From positions 1 to 64,000 of the forward strand of contig CAITBM010000021.1 of assembly GCA_903890485.1 (NCBI GenBank): DNA of 64,000 nt. The letters are read 5' to 3'. Position 1 is the first letter of the stretch; every line of letters begins with the position of its first letter. Origin of the DNA: an uncultured Opitutaceae bacterium. Its GTDB lineage: Bacteria > Verrucomicrobiota > Verrucomicrobiia > Opitutales > Opitutaceae. The notes under the pieces were generated by a model. It saw nothing but the letters and a program-made list of their open reading frames with translations. It ran no database searches and was not told the origin of the DNA. Positions 43,800 to 52,270 of the stretch are shown in pieces. Both the position numbers and the translations under genes were made by a program.

Positions 43800-44432
43800 T
43801 CAGTCCTTGGGGGGCGACTCCGGAACTTTCCAGACCTCGGGGTTCTTTGGGGGAACAAGGTCGTGGTCCCCGAACTCGGGAACGGGATACTCACAGCTGG
43901 TGTCGTGCCTCAGGTGCCGCGGGGCCTCCGGCCCGGAGATCGACTGCCCGCTGATCTTCTTCTGAAGCTCCATAAGCCCGTGGAGGAGGGCCTCGGGTCT
44001 TGGCGGGCATCCCGGGATGTAGATATCCACGGGGACGAAGCGGTCGATGCCCTTGAGGACATTGTAGCCCCGCTTGAACGGGCCCCCGGAGATCGCGCAC
44101 GCCCCCATCGCAATGCAGTATTTGGGTTCGGCCATCTGGTTCCAGAGACGGACGACCTGCGGGGCCATCTTCTTGGTCACCGTTCCGGAAACGATGAGGA
44201 GGTCGGCCTGCCTCGGCGAGGGCCGGAACACCTCGGATCCGAAACGGGCAATGTCGAAGCGCGCCATGGAAGCGGCGATCATCTCGATCGCGCAGCAGGC
44301 CAGGCCGAATTGGAGCGGCCAAACCGAGTGGCTGCGGCCCCAGTTGTAGAGCTCCTCGACGCTTGTGAGGAGGATCCCGTGCCGGCGCAGTTCGGAGCGT
44401 TCTTCGTCCGTGATAGTGGGCATGGGGTTCAT
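43800..44432 (-). CDS. nuoB: NADH-quinone oxidoreductase subunit B
   Basis: 210 residues from ATG 44432 (overlapping the nuoA stop); a longer GTG-started frame is rejected. It carries cluster N2, which reduces quinone: the ligands are the tandem Cys in [10 protein letters not shown], Cys in [15 protein letters not shown] and Cys in [13 protein letters not shown], all present. The C-terminal 45 residues after KKISGQ form a tail with [16 protein letters not shown] of no known role. Part of the nuoABCD block. Confidence 0.94.
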   Translation of the reverse strand: MNPMPTITDEERSELRRHGILLTSVEELYNWGRSHSVWPLQFGLACCAIEMIAASMARFDIARFGSEVFRPSPRQADLLIVSGTVTKKMAPQVVRLWNQMAEPKYCIAMGACAISGGPFKRGYNVLKGIDRFVPVDIYIPGCPPRPEALLHGLMELQKKISGQSISGPEAPRHLRHDTSCEYPVPEFGDHDLVPPKNPEVWKVPESPPKD

Positions 44433-44800
44433 GTCCACTCGAGGTGGCCCCTCTGCCAGGCCCAAACCAGGCCCTCGGCAAGAAGGAGGATGAAGACAAG
44501 GACTGCCACGAGGGCCGCCGGCGGCACGGAGGTGAAGGCGACGGCGCACGGCAGGAGGAAGAGAACCTCAACGTCGAAGATCAAAAAGAGGATACCGTAG
44601 AGGTAGTAGTGTGCCTTGAACTGGATCCAGGAGTCCCCCGCAGGCACGACGCCGCACTCGTAGGTCCTGTTCTTCTCCAAGCCTGGCTTAAGAGGTTGGA
44701 AAAAGAGGAACCAGAGCCGGACGCCGGCAACCATCACCAGGGGCATCGCAACGGCGACTGCTGCCAAGAGACCTAAAAATGCATAGGGGTGGGTGTGCAT
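44429..44800 (-). CDS. nuoA: NADH-quinone oxidoreductase subunit A
   Basis: 123 residues from ATG 44800; a TTG five codons upstream (44815) is also in frame. Three membrane helices are visible, with the signature [21 protein letters not shown], shortened here to [12 protein letters not shown], followed by [17 protein letters not shown]. First gene of the operon A-B-C-D-I-H-J-K-L-M-M-N. The operon promoter should lie in the 300 bases shared with the divergent ferredoxin gene. Confidence 0.93.
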   Translation of the reverse strand: MHTHPYAFLGLLAAVAVAMPLVMVAGVRLWFLFFQPLKPGLEKNRTYECGVVPAGDSWIQFKAHYYLYGILFLIFDVEVLFLLPCAVAFTSVPPAALVAVLVFILLLAEGLVWAWQRGHLEWT

Positions 44801-45055
44801 AGCCAGCAGGCCCAAGCATTACCGAAACCGGGGGTTCCCGCTTATTGCTTTTTGCCAGATGCTAATCATTAATTGTCATAGAAGACGCGCAGCAGTGGTC
44901 GACTCAAAATGTTGCGTGGGCACCGGCAGCCCTCCTCGCTTAACCGGTCACACTAAGGGCCTTCCGGCCGATTTGCGCTCGGGGCGAGGCGCCTAAAACC
45001 GGGACTTTGCGCCCTTTTTTTGCGGCGGCAATCGATGGCCGCCGAAAGCCAAAAA

Positions 45056-45087
45056 ATGCGCAACGAAATACATCGTATGCGCAGATT
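45056..45087. promoter_or_regulatory. Paired TGCGCA palindromes between nuoA and the ferredoxin gene
   Basis: ATGCGCA occurs at 45056-45062 and 45077-45083, 21 bases apart (two helical turns), starting 62 bases before the ferredoxin ATG. The second copy extends to ATGCGCAGATT, identical to the reverse complement of the site upstream of nifJ. The rest of the 300-base divergent region (44801-45117) shows no gene. A shared operator is inferred, not shown. Confidence 0.35.
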
Positions 45088-45117
45088 GGTGTGGCTCAAC
45101 GGGCTAAGCTATTTGGC

Positions 45118-45351
45118 ATGGCAACCCTAACCGAACGCCTCCCTGAAAATGCACCCGGCACCTACTATGTCGACGCCACCTGCATCGACTGTGACCAGTG
45201 CCGCGTCACAGCACCCGATTTCTTCGGACGAAACCAGGATACCTGCTTGTCCTACGTGCTCAAGCAGCCCGCCACACCCGAGGAAATTGCCCTCGTTGAG
45301 GAGGCCATTGGCTCCTGCGCCACCGATTCCATCGGCAGGGACGGGGCTTAG
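45118..45351 (+). CDS. Small single-cluster ferredoxin
   Basis: 77 residues from ATG 45118. Cysteines 22, 25 and 28 (TCIDCDQC) plus Cys67 (GSCATDSIG) form a C-x2-C-x2-C-n-C motif for one [4Fe-4S] cluster; Cys43 (DTCLSYV) is extra. An Asp between the first cysteines is common in this group. It would be a cytosolic low-potential carrier. It lies 3 bases upstream of a 2-oxoacid oxidoreductase gene and divergent from nuoA, so it is well placed to accept electrons from 2-oxoacid oxidation and hand them to the complex without NuoEFG. Confidence 0.85.
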   Translation: MATLTERLPENAPGTYYVDATCIDCDQCRVTAPDFFGRNQDTCLSYVLKQPATPEEIALVEEAIGSCATDSIGRDGA

Positions 45352-45354
45352 CCT

Positions 45355-47199
45355 ATGAAGAGCGCGGTCATTGGCCTTGCCGGCTCGGCCTCCGACGGAA
45401 TCGCCGCGGCCGGCGAGGCCTTGATCAGCGCTTTCGCCCAGGAGGGATATTTTGGGACCCTCAGCACAAACCCGGGCACCCGGATCCGGGGCGGTGATGT
45501 CTTCTGCAGGGTCCGGGTCTCGCCCGAGCCCGTCCTCAATTCAGGGGGCTTGCTTGATTTGGCCCTCGTCCTCAATTGGGAGGACTTCGCCCTCCTGAGC
45601 GGCGAGCTGAGCATGGGGCCCGAAACCGTGCTCATCTTCGACCGGAAGGCGGGCGGCCCGCCCGCGGACCAGCACTTTGCCGGGGGGAAGCCCTCCACGG
45701 CCATCTCGGCTCCGCTCACGGAGATCGCGGTCCACGCGGGGGCTCCCGGGCAGGGGCTCGAGGGCGTCATCCTCGGTCTCCTGTCGGTTTGGCTGCGCTT
45801 GCCCCAAAAGCGAATACTGGAGGCCGTCGGCGCCCGCCATCGCTCGAAGAACGATCCGGTGCTCAAGGATCTCCAGAGGGCGTTTGCCGAGGCGACCGAG
45901 TATGCCAAGGCCCATCCGCTCGGCCGGGCCCTGGCCCTCGACCCGGCGAAGCCCTCCGGCGGGCGCAGGAGAGTGGCCGATGGCAACGAGCAATGCGCTC
46001 GGGCGGCCCTTTTCTCGGGTTGCAAGTTTTTCGCGGGTTATCCGATCGCGCCGGCCAGCGAGATCCTGCAGTACCTCCAGAGGGAGATCTGGAAATTCGG
46101 GGGCTCGTGTCTCCAGGCCGAGGACGAGATCGCAGCCGCTGCGGCAGCCGTCGGCGCCAGCTACGCGGGAACCAAGGCGATGACGGCCACTTCGGGGCCC
46201 GGCTTCTCCCTGCAGACGGAGGTGCTGGGTCTGGCGAGCGCCGCCGAGCTCCCCCTGGTCTGTGTCGACGTCCAGAGGGGCGGCCCGTCCACCGGCATGC
46301 CGACAACCCAGGAGCAGGCGGATCTTTTTGCGGCAACCTTCTCCTGCCACGGCGACTCGGTTCGCCCTGTGCTAGCACCCACGAGCGTCGCCGACACGTT
46401 CGATGTGACCGTCGAGGCCTTCAACATAGCCGAGCATTACCAGACGCCCGTGGTCGTCCTGACGGACCGCGACCTGGCGCAGGGCAAGGCCGTCCTGGAA
46501 CCGATCGACCCCTCGCAGTTTAGGGTCGAGAGCCGGCTTGAGCCGAGCAAGTCCGAGCTCAGGCACTATGCGCGCTTCCAAATCACCGACGAGGGCATCA
46601 GCCCCATCAGCCATCCCGGAATGCGGGCCCCGCCTGCTCCGCTCCTCGGTCCTGCTCGCCTCCGAGATCGGCGAGGCGGGCATCGTGGTGTTCACGCGAA
46701 ACGGCTCGCTCCCGCAGACCCTTTCGGCGCTGAGGGCTTGGCGGTGCCCCATCTACGCATTCACGGACGATCCCAAGGTTTTCAGGCGTATGCTCTTGGT
46801 GTGGGGCATCGAGCCCTTCCTGATGGATTTCTCAGCCGAGCCCGAACAGTCCATTCGGGACGCATTCTCCTACCTGCTAAGGCGCGCCTGGGTCGTGCCA
46901 GGGGACTGGCTTGTGGTCGTCACCAACGTCCTGGCAGGCGACCAGGTTGTGGACACGATCCAGATGCGCCCCGTCGAATAGCCGACGAGAGGGCGCCCTG
47001 GGTTCGATGCCCAGGGCGACCCGTTCGAGTCAACCGATCCGGACCTCTGCCTCAGGAACCGAGGACGACCTCGACGGAAACCTCGGTCCGCCCATCCGTG
47101 GGAGCAGGAACGAGGTTGCCGGGGATCTTCTTGCCGTCGATCACCAGTGACTTGACGCCCTTAGACTTACCCTTGGGATTGGAGACCTTCACCGTGTAG
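45355..47199 (+). CDS. 2-oxoacid:acceptor oxidoreductase, fused gamma-alpha subunit, truncated and out of frame after residue 423
   Basis: Residues 1-423 are a KorA-type protein with the gamma domain first (AVIGLAGSASDGIAAAGEAL, NPGTRIRGGD) and the alpha domain next (FFAGYPIAPASEILQYL, AEDEIAAAAAAVGASYAG, GGPSTGMPTTQEQADL). The sequence runs correctly to ISPISHPGM at 46621 and then stops resembling the family: the last 190 residues are Arg/Pro-rich out-of-frame translation of a pyruvate kinase fragment and of the antisense of the next gene. The remaining third of alpha and the thiamine-binding beta subunit gene are missing. As it stands the product cannot work as a complete enzyme. A deletion or an assembly join explains this better than one frameshift, since no frame continues KorA. 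Confidence 0.75.
   Translation: MKSAVIGLAGSASDGIAAAGEALISAFAQEGYFGTLSTNPGTRIRGGDVFCRVRVSPEPVLNSGGLLDLALVLNWEDFALLSGELSMGPETVLIFDRKAGGPPADQHFAGGKPSTAISAPLTEIAVHAGAPGQGLEGVILGLLSVWLRLPQKRILEAVGARHRSKNDPVLKDLQRAFAEATEYAKAHPLGRALALDPAKPSGGRRRVADGNEQCARAALFSGCKFFAGYPIAPASEILQYLQREIWKFGGSCLQAEDEIAAAAAAVGASYAGTKAMTATSGPGFSLQTEVLGLASAAELPLVCVDVQRGGPSTGMPTTQEQADLFAATFSCHGDSVRPVLAPTSVADTFDVTVEAFNIAEHYQTPVVVLTDRDLAQGKAVLEPIDPSQFRVESRLEPSKSELRHYARFQITDEGISPISHPGMRAPPAPLLGPARLRDRRGGHRGVHAKRLAPADPFGAEGLAVPHLRIHGRSQGFQAYALGVGHRALPDGFLSRARTVHSGRILLPAKARLGRARGLACGRHQRPGRRPGCGHDPDAPRRIADERAPWVRCPGRPVRVNRSGPLPQEPRTTSTETSVRPSVGAGTRLPGIFLPSITSDLTPLDLPLGLETFTV
46625..46981 (+). pseudogene. C-terminal fragment of pyruvate kinase
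   Basis: In the +1 frame relative to the KorA-type gene, about 118 codons encode the allosteric C-terminal domain of pyruvate kinase: RLLRSSVLLASEIGEAGIVV (46631 on), FTRNGSLPQTLSALR, PIYAFTDDPKVFRR, GIEPFLMDF and the typical ending GDWLVVVTNVLAGDQVVDTI. Pyruvate kinase needs about 350 more N-terminal residues with the catalytic barrel, and none are present. It begins exactly where the KorA-type homology stops. The ending and stop are intact, so only the front is lost. Confidence 0.8.
46994..47018. terminator. 9-bp GC-rich hairpin between convergent genes
   Basis: CGCCCTGGG (46994-47002) pairs with CCCAGGGCG (47010-47018) around a 7-base loop. There is no T run on either side, so termination would be of the T-less kind. 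It lies 13 bases after the pyruvate kinase stop and 33 bases from the end of the convergent phosphorylase gene. Confidence 0.45.
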
Positions 47200-49499
47200 G
47201 TTACCCCGCGGAACTTGCGCTGCACGGTGTAGCCCTTCCATTTCTTCGGGATGCACGGGTCGACCAGGAGACCGCTGTAGTCGGGCCGAACCCCGAGGAT
47301 GTACTGCTGGGCGGTCACGAGCGACCACGCCCCGGTCCCGGTCAGCCAAGAGTTCTTAGCCTCGCCCGGTGTGGGCGAAAACTGGGAGGCAGTCATCTGG
47401 GCGTACACGTAGGGCTCCGAGCGGTAGACGTCGTGGTCCTTCTTGGCCGACGGACAGACGCTCAGGTAGTACTCGAGGGCCTTCTCGCCTTCCCCAAACA
47501 GGGTCCAGCCAATGTGGATCCAGGTGTTGTTGTGCGAGAAGACGCCCGCATTCTCCTTGTAGCCGGGCGGATAACTCGAGACTTCGCCCAGCTCGAGGTG
47601 GTAGGTGGAGTAGGGGGGATACTGCAGGGCGCAGCCGAACTGTGGCGTGTAGAGGTACTTGTCGACCGCCTGCAGCGCCTTCTTGGCCCGCCCGTTGCCC
47701 TTGCCGGCACCTCCCAGAACGCACCAAGCCTGGCTCTCGATAAAGACCTTTCCCTCCTTGCAGGCCTTCGAGCCCACCGGATTGCCGGCGGCATCAAAGG
47801 CGCGCGTGTACCAGGCCCCGTCCCATGCCTGGGACTCGACGGTGCCCAGCATGTCGGCGTAGTAGCCGTCGACCCGCTCGGCATCGCTGTTCTTGCCCAT
47901 CGAGCGGTAGAGAGCCGACAAATCGCGCGTGGCGTAGAGGAAGAGCCCGGCGATCATGACCGACTCGGCGTTGGAGCCAGCGATGTCACCGGTCACCTGG
48001 AACGACTCATTGGGCTCCTTGGAGAAGCAGTTCAGGTTCAGGCAGTCGTTCCAGTCGGCGTGGCCGATGAGCGGGAGGCGGTGGGGGCCCCGGTTCTTCA
48101 GCGTGTAGGCGATTGAAATCTCGAGGTGGTGGTGCAGGGACTCCTTTGAGCCCGGCTTGTCTGCATAGCCGCAGGGCTCATCAAGAATCGTCAGGTCCCC
48201 GGTCTCTCGGACGTAGGCGCAGGTCGCCAGGATCAGCCAGAGCGGGTCGTCGTTGAAGCCGCCGCCAATGTCCGCGTTGCCCTTCTTGGTGAGGGGCTGG
48301 TACTGGTGGTAGCAGGTGCCGTCGGAGAGCTGGGTCGAGGCGATGTCCAGGATGCGCTGCCGGGCCCTGTCGGGGAGCATGTGCACAAAGCCCAGGAGAT
48401 CCTGGGTCGAGTCCCGGTAGCCCATCCCGCGCCCGATGCCGGTCTCGTATCCCGAGGTCGAGCGCGAGAGGTTGAACGTCGCCATGCACTGCACCTGGTT
48501 CCACGTGTTGACCATGCGACGCAGGTGCTCGTTCGGTGCGTCGGGGGTGCGGTAGACCGATAGCAGCTGCTCCCAGCGGCCCTTGAGGGCCGCAAACGCC
48601 GCATCCACGGCGGCCATGTTGGAGTACTTGGCCAGGATCTCCCGGCCCTTCGTCTTGTTCATGACGAACGGCGCGTCAAACTTGGGCAGGTTGCCCTGGT
48701 CGACGTAGGCCAGGATGAAGGCAAAGGTCTCTTCCTGGCCGGGCTTCAGTGTCAGGTTCACCTGGTGAGCCCCAACGGGGTTCCAGCCATGGGCATGGCT
48801 GTTGGTGCACTTGCCGGCAAGGACCGCTTTCGGGTCGTGGAGGCCGTTGTGAACGCCGACAAAAGCGTCGCGAGAAGTGTCGAAGCCGTCGATCTTACGG
48901 GTGCAGCCGAAAAGGGTGTAATGGTTGCGGCGCTCACGGTACTCTGTCTTGTGGTAGATCGCGCTGCCCTCGACCTCGACCTCGCCGATCGAGTAAGTCC
49001 GCTGGTAGTTGGTCATGTCATTGAGCGCCTCGAAGAAGCAGAACTCGACGAATGAGAAAAGGGTCAGCTTTTTCGTGGCCTTCGTCTTGTTGCGGACGCT
49101 GACCTTCCAGACCTCGAGGTTCTCGTTGGGCGGAACAAACATCAGCTGCTCGACCTCAACGCCGTCCTTGCGTCCCGTGATGCTGGTGTAGCCCAGACCG
49201 TGGCGGCAGGAGTAGGCATCCAGCTTGGTCCGGACAGGCTTCCAGCCCGGGTTCCAGACGGTCTTGCCTTCCTTCACATAGAGGAAGCGCCCGTCGTTAT
49301 CCATCGGGTTGTTGTTGTACCGGTAACGGGTGAGGCGCCGAAGGCGGGCGTCCTTCCAGAAGGAATACCCACCGGCTGTCTGGGTACACAGGCCGTAGAA
49401 TTCGTCCTGCCCTAGCATGTTGAGCCAGGGAAGCGGCGTATCCGGGCGGGTGATCACATACTCTTGGTTGGCGTCGTCGAAGTAACCGTATTGGGCCAT
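47052..49499 (-). CDS. Cellobiose phosphorylase-type GH94 enzyme
   Basis: 815 residues from ATG 49499 (an upstream in-frame extension is rejected because the family start YGYFDDANQEYVITRPDTPL follows directly). GH94 enzymes split cellobiose and related beta-glucosides with phosphate to give glucose 1-phosphate and sugar, saving ATP. Features are the N-terminal beta-sandwich, the (alpha/alpha)6 barrel with GRGMGYRDSTQDLLGFVHM, the catalytic Asp in PLIGHADWNDCLNLN, and the C-terminal LTGTGAWSLVTAQQYILGV. Length and these segments fit cellobiose phosphorylase (about 810-820) better than the larger cyclic glucan enzymes. There is no signal peptide, so it acts inside the cell. Confidence 0.88.
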   Translation of the reverse strand: MAQYGYFDDANQEYVITRPDTPLPWLNMLGQDEFYGLCTQTAGGYSFWKDARLRRLTRYRYNNNPMDNDGRFLYVKEGKTVWNPGWKPVRTKLDAYSCRHGLGYTSITGRKDGVEVEQLMFVPPNENLEVWKVSVRNKTKATKKLTLFSFVEFCFFEALNDMTNYQRTYSIGEVEVEGSAIYHKTEYRERRNHYTLFGCTRKIDGFDTSRDAFVGVHNGLHDPKAVLAGKCTNSHAHGWNPVGAHQVNLTLKPGQEETFAFILAYVDQGNLPKFDAPFVMNKTKGREILAKYSNMAAVDAAFAALKGRWEQLLSVYRTPDAPNEHLRRMVNTWNQVQCMATFNLSRSTSGYETGIGRGMGYRDSTQDLLGFVHMLPDRARQRILDIASTQLSDGTCYHQYQPLTKKGNADIGGGFNDDPLWLILATCAYVRETGDLTILDEPCGYADKPGSKESLHHHLEISIAYTLKNRGPHRLPLIGHADWNDCLNLNCFSKEPNESFQVTGDIAGSNAESVMIAGLFLYATRDLSALYRSMGKNSDAERVDGYYADMLGTVESQAWDGAWYTRAFDAAGNPVGSKACKEGKVFIESQAWCVLGGAGKGNGRAKKALQAVDKYLYTPQFGCALQYPPYSTYHLELGEVSSYPPGYKENAGVFSHNNTWIHIGWTLFGEGEKALEYYLSVCPSAKKDHDVYRSEPYVYAQMTASQFSPTPGEAKNSWLTGTGAWSLVTAQQYILGVRPDYSGLLVDPCIPKKWKGYTVQRKFRGVTYTVKVSNPKGKSKGVKSLVIDGKKIPGNLVPAPTDGRTEVSVEVVLGS

Positions 49500-49668
49500 G
49501 GAATAGGAGGGGGTTGGAAGGACGCTAAACGGATCAGGCCCCGGCGCGAAAGGCAATGGCCTCTTTGCGGTCGAGCGCGGTAGGAGAAACGCAACGGTCC
49601 CGAGAAGGCCCCGTGATGGATAGTCGAGGGTCCGGTAGGCCCAAAAAAGCCCAGGGTTCTTCCTAAAC

Positions 49669-50811
49669 CTATGTCATCTTCACGCTCAGTCCGCTCCTCG
49701 CCGAGCGATAGGCCGCTTCCATGACAGCCACCCGTGCGGCCGCCTCGTGGACGGGCACCAGGGGCATACCCGTCTGGCCGGCAACGGCATTCAGGAACTG
49801 CTGAAGGGGGGCCGGCTGTTCCTGCGGAAGGTCGGTCCAAGGGTGAAGCCCATCCGCTCCTTCAATCTTCGGGCATTTGAAGAAAAGGTTCCCCCGGATC
49901 AGCGCGGCATTGCCCTGGGTGCCGCTGATCTGAAGGGAAACCGGATCGGCAATGTCGACCCAGCTGGCGGCCAGGGTGCCGATGATCCCGCTCTTAAAGG
50001 ACAGGAGCGCCTCACCGGCCTCGTCGCACTCCCCGTAACGGCCCGTGACGACTCGGGTCTCTGCGGTCACCTTCACCACGTCGCCGCACATCCACATCAT
50101 GATATCGAGCATGTGGGTTCCCAGGTCGCCAAAACCGCCGATACCCGAAACGGCCGGGTCGGCCATCCACCGCCAGTTCTCCCAGGGGGTACCCGGTTTC
50201 GCGTCAAACCAGCCCCCGAGGGATCCGTTGTGGCAGTTGGATCCGGAGATGCGGGTGATCGTCCCAAAGGCGCCGCGGTCCACCTGGTCCTTCAGGAAGC
50301 GCATGGCGGGGATCGTCCGCATGAAATAGCCCGTCGTGAAGAGCACCTTCGCCTTGGAGATCGCGTCGGCCATCTCGGCGCTTTCGGCCGCAGTTATCCC
50401 GAGGGGCTTCTCAGCGTAGATGTGCTTTCCCGCAGCCGCTGCGCCCAGCACCAGGTCGCGGTGGCGGTTGGTCTCGCTGCAGATCACGACCGCAACCACC
50501 TCGGGATCGGCCCAGATCTTCGAAAGATCTGGTTCAACGGCCGCCGAGAGCTCCTCGGCCCGCTTCTGCGCCCGCGCCAGGTCGTGGTCCCAGACGCTCT
50601 TCACCCGCACGTTGGGGCGGTCGGCGTTGATCAGCTTGATGAACCCAGGGGTGTGAATGTGCGCACAGCCCACGAAAGCCAGGACGACCGGTTTCTCGTC
50701 GCTCGCGGCGGAGAGGGCGCCCGGCAGGGCGGCGAGCACCGCAACCCCTCCGGCAGTCTTAATGAAAGTTCGGCGGTCCAGTGAGTGGGAAGCGGCGGGG
50801 GTGGCGTTCAT
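49669..50811 (-). CDS. Gfo/Idh/MocA-family oxidoreductase with Tat signal
   Basis: 380 residues from ATG 50811. A twin-arginine signal (DRRTFIKTAGGVAVLAALPG) precedes an NAD(P)-binding Rossmann fold (VVLAFVGCAHIHTPG) and the family core AGKHIYAEKPLGITAAE, with the conserved EKP lysine. The C-terminal alpha/beta domain has DLGTHMLDIMMWMCG and ends LSVKM. Tat-exported members of this family are common in Verrucomicrobia and Planctomycetes and act on sugars or inositols, mostly uncharacterised. The odd GCAHIH in place of GxGxxG weakens the cofactor site. No sugar specificity can be told. It lies 169 bases upstream of the phosphorylase on the same strand. Confidence 0.82.
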   Translation of the reverse strand: MNATPAASHSLDRRTFIKTAGGVAVLAALPGALSAASDEKPVVLAFVGCAHIHTPGFIKLINADRPNVRVKSVWDHDLARAQKRAEELSAAVEPDLSKIWADPEVVAVVICSETNRHRDLVLGAAAAGKHIYAEKPLGITAAESAEMADAISKAKVLFTTGYFMRTIPAMRFLKDQVDRGAFGTITRISGSNCHNGSLGGWFDAKPGTPWENWRWMADPAVSGIGGFGDLGTHMLDIMMWMCGDVVKVTAETRVVTGRYGECDEAGEALLSFKSGIIGTLAASWVDIADPVSLQISGTQGNAALIRGNLFFKCPKIEGADGLHPWTDLPQEQPAPLQQFLNAVAGQTGMPLVPVHEAAARVAVMEAAYRSARSGLSVKMT

Positions 50812-50936
50812 ATGGGGTCGTCTCGTTGAACTCCTCATTGAAGCTCGTGTCAACGACCCCTCAGGTTCTTTTGCCGCGCAGCGGAACAAACCCCGGGGTT
50901 TCAACGGGGAGGTTGTCGCCGATACAACGCCGCGGG

Positions 50937-51653
50937 CTAGCGGATCGAGTGCCGCTGCTTCAGACCCTCGTGCACGAGCACGGCTACGGCCGCGGGCGAA
51001 AGGCGGTCAGTGTTGATCACCAAGTCGTAGGTGTGGGGGTCGTCGATGTCGGTGCCGAAATTGGTCTTAACAAACCTGCGGCGAGCCGTATCGCTTAGAC
51101 CGATCATTTCCTCAGCGGCAGCCCAGTCGCACTTCCTTAGGTCCATCATCCTGCGTATCCGCGTTTCCTTGCTGGCCACGAGCCTCACGTGGAATCCCCC
51201 AGGGAGGGACCAGGTAAGCAGGTGTGCGGCCCTCCCGGCAAAGATGACCCGTCCCGAGCGGGCCAGCTGTAGAATGGTCTCCCCAATCTGTTGCTCGAGT
51301 TGCCAGAGTGGGGGATGGAGACCCACCAGTTCGCCGATGATGCCCTTGATTTCCGAGATGCGGTCCTCGGGAAGCATGTCCGCCAGCCTCTCCGGGAGCT
51401 GACGGGAGGAGAGGGCGAAGTTGAGGAGGTTCTTGTCGAGGAACATCCAACTCTTGCTCTCGAGGCCGAAATCCCGATCGAGTAGTGGGAGGAGAAGTTG
51501 GCCCAGGGTGGTTGCCCCGGCGCAGGCTTCTCGTGACAGGGTGATAAACGGCGGGGCCTCGCCTGCCGAGCGGGGGGATGAGGAGGCGCCCGGCTCTTGC
51601 ATCCGCGTGTTGAGGATGGTCAGGCCGTGATCCAGATACGTATGTGAGGGCAT
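50937..51653 (-). CDS. Cytidylate kinase-like family protein
   Basis: 238 residues; ATG 51653 has an AAAGGAGG ribosome site 6 bases upstream, a strong match. The P-loop region reads SREACAGATTLGQLL in place of a standard GxxGxGKS. A distal GRAAHLLTWSLPGGFHVRLV segment (IFAGRAAH) and basic LRKCDWAAAEE-lid residues mark the cytidylate-kinase-like (PF13189-type) proteins, whose substrates are unknown. Because the Lys of the P-loop is not obvious, kinase activity is uncertain. It precedes the Gfo/Idh/MocA gene by 125 bases on the same strand. Confidence 0.72.
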   Translation of the reverse strand: MPSHTYLDHGLTILNTRMQEPGASSSPRSAGEAPPFITLSREACAGATTLGQLLLPLLDRDFGLESKSWMFLDKNLLNFALSSRQLPERLADMLPEDRISEIKGIIGELVGLHPPLWQLEQQIGETILQLARSGRVIFAGRAAHLLTWSLPGGFHVRLVASKETRIRRMMDLRKCDWAAAEEMIGLSDTARRRFVKTNFGTDIDDPHTYDLVINTDRLSPAAVAVLVHEGLKQRHSIR

Positions 51654-51862
51654 TTGCCCCTCCTTTCATTTCGTGCGTTTCGATCGGTGGATCGGCTGGG
51701 GTATGGGGTAGGCGGGTGGGGCTTCCAGCACGCTCCCCCCGCATGGGTTTTATAAGACGAAAGTGCCGGAGTCTCCAGAAGAAACGGGAAGCGACGCAGG
51801 CACCGAGTGCGCCGAATCTCTACGCTTAGGGCGGATCCGGGCCTGACCCATCCTGCCTACGG

Positions 51863-52132
51863 CTACTCCTTCCAGAACAGGAACACGAAGGTCGCGAGGG
51901 CGGCAAACGTCACCGTTGGGCCAATGACCCACATCGGGTTAAAGGGAAGGTGATAGTGCCCGACTACCCAAACGACGGTTACGCTCTTCACAAGAATCAC
52001 GGCCCAACAGGCAAGGATCACGTTTCGGACACGCCGCCTTCGCCGCAGGTCAATCCCCTGGTCCGCTATTCCTTCATGATCAAACTTAGGGAGCCTGTGG
52101 AAGAATCTGTCATGTGACTTGATCGCTGACAT
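51863..52132 (-). CDS. Small two-helix membrane protein
   Basis: 89 residues. ATG 52132 has an ideal AAGGAGG ribosome site 6 bases upstream, which strongly supports expression. Residues 1-35 are basic and soluble (RRRRRVRN just before the membrane, so the N-terminus should be inside), followed by helices near 38-58 and 66-87 joined by a short HYHLPFNPM loop. No family is recognised. It stands between the cytidylate-kinase-like gene and the reductase gene on the same strand, separated by 209 and 138 bases that hold no further gene. Confidence 0.65.
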   Translation of the reverse strand: MSAIKSHDRFFHRLPKFDHEGIADQGIDLRRRRRVRNVILACWAVILVKSVTVVWVVGHYHLPFNPMWVIGPTVTFAALATFVFLFWKE

Positions 52133-52270
52133 ATTTCACCTCCTTGGGGGTTGCAGACGCCTGAATTGCTCTAGCCGCACCCTAGTCCCGGCAACCGACC
52201 AAAGCTCCGCATCCTATGACAATTCGCCCGCGTAATTTGCCCTTGGGGCAGTCCGGAGTAGGACCCGGGA

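Noticed and set aside
46621-47199. A single frameshift in an otherwise full KorA-type gene
   Set aside because: None of the other frames after 46621 continues KorA; one encodes pyruvate kinase instead, so a join and not an indel is the explanation.
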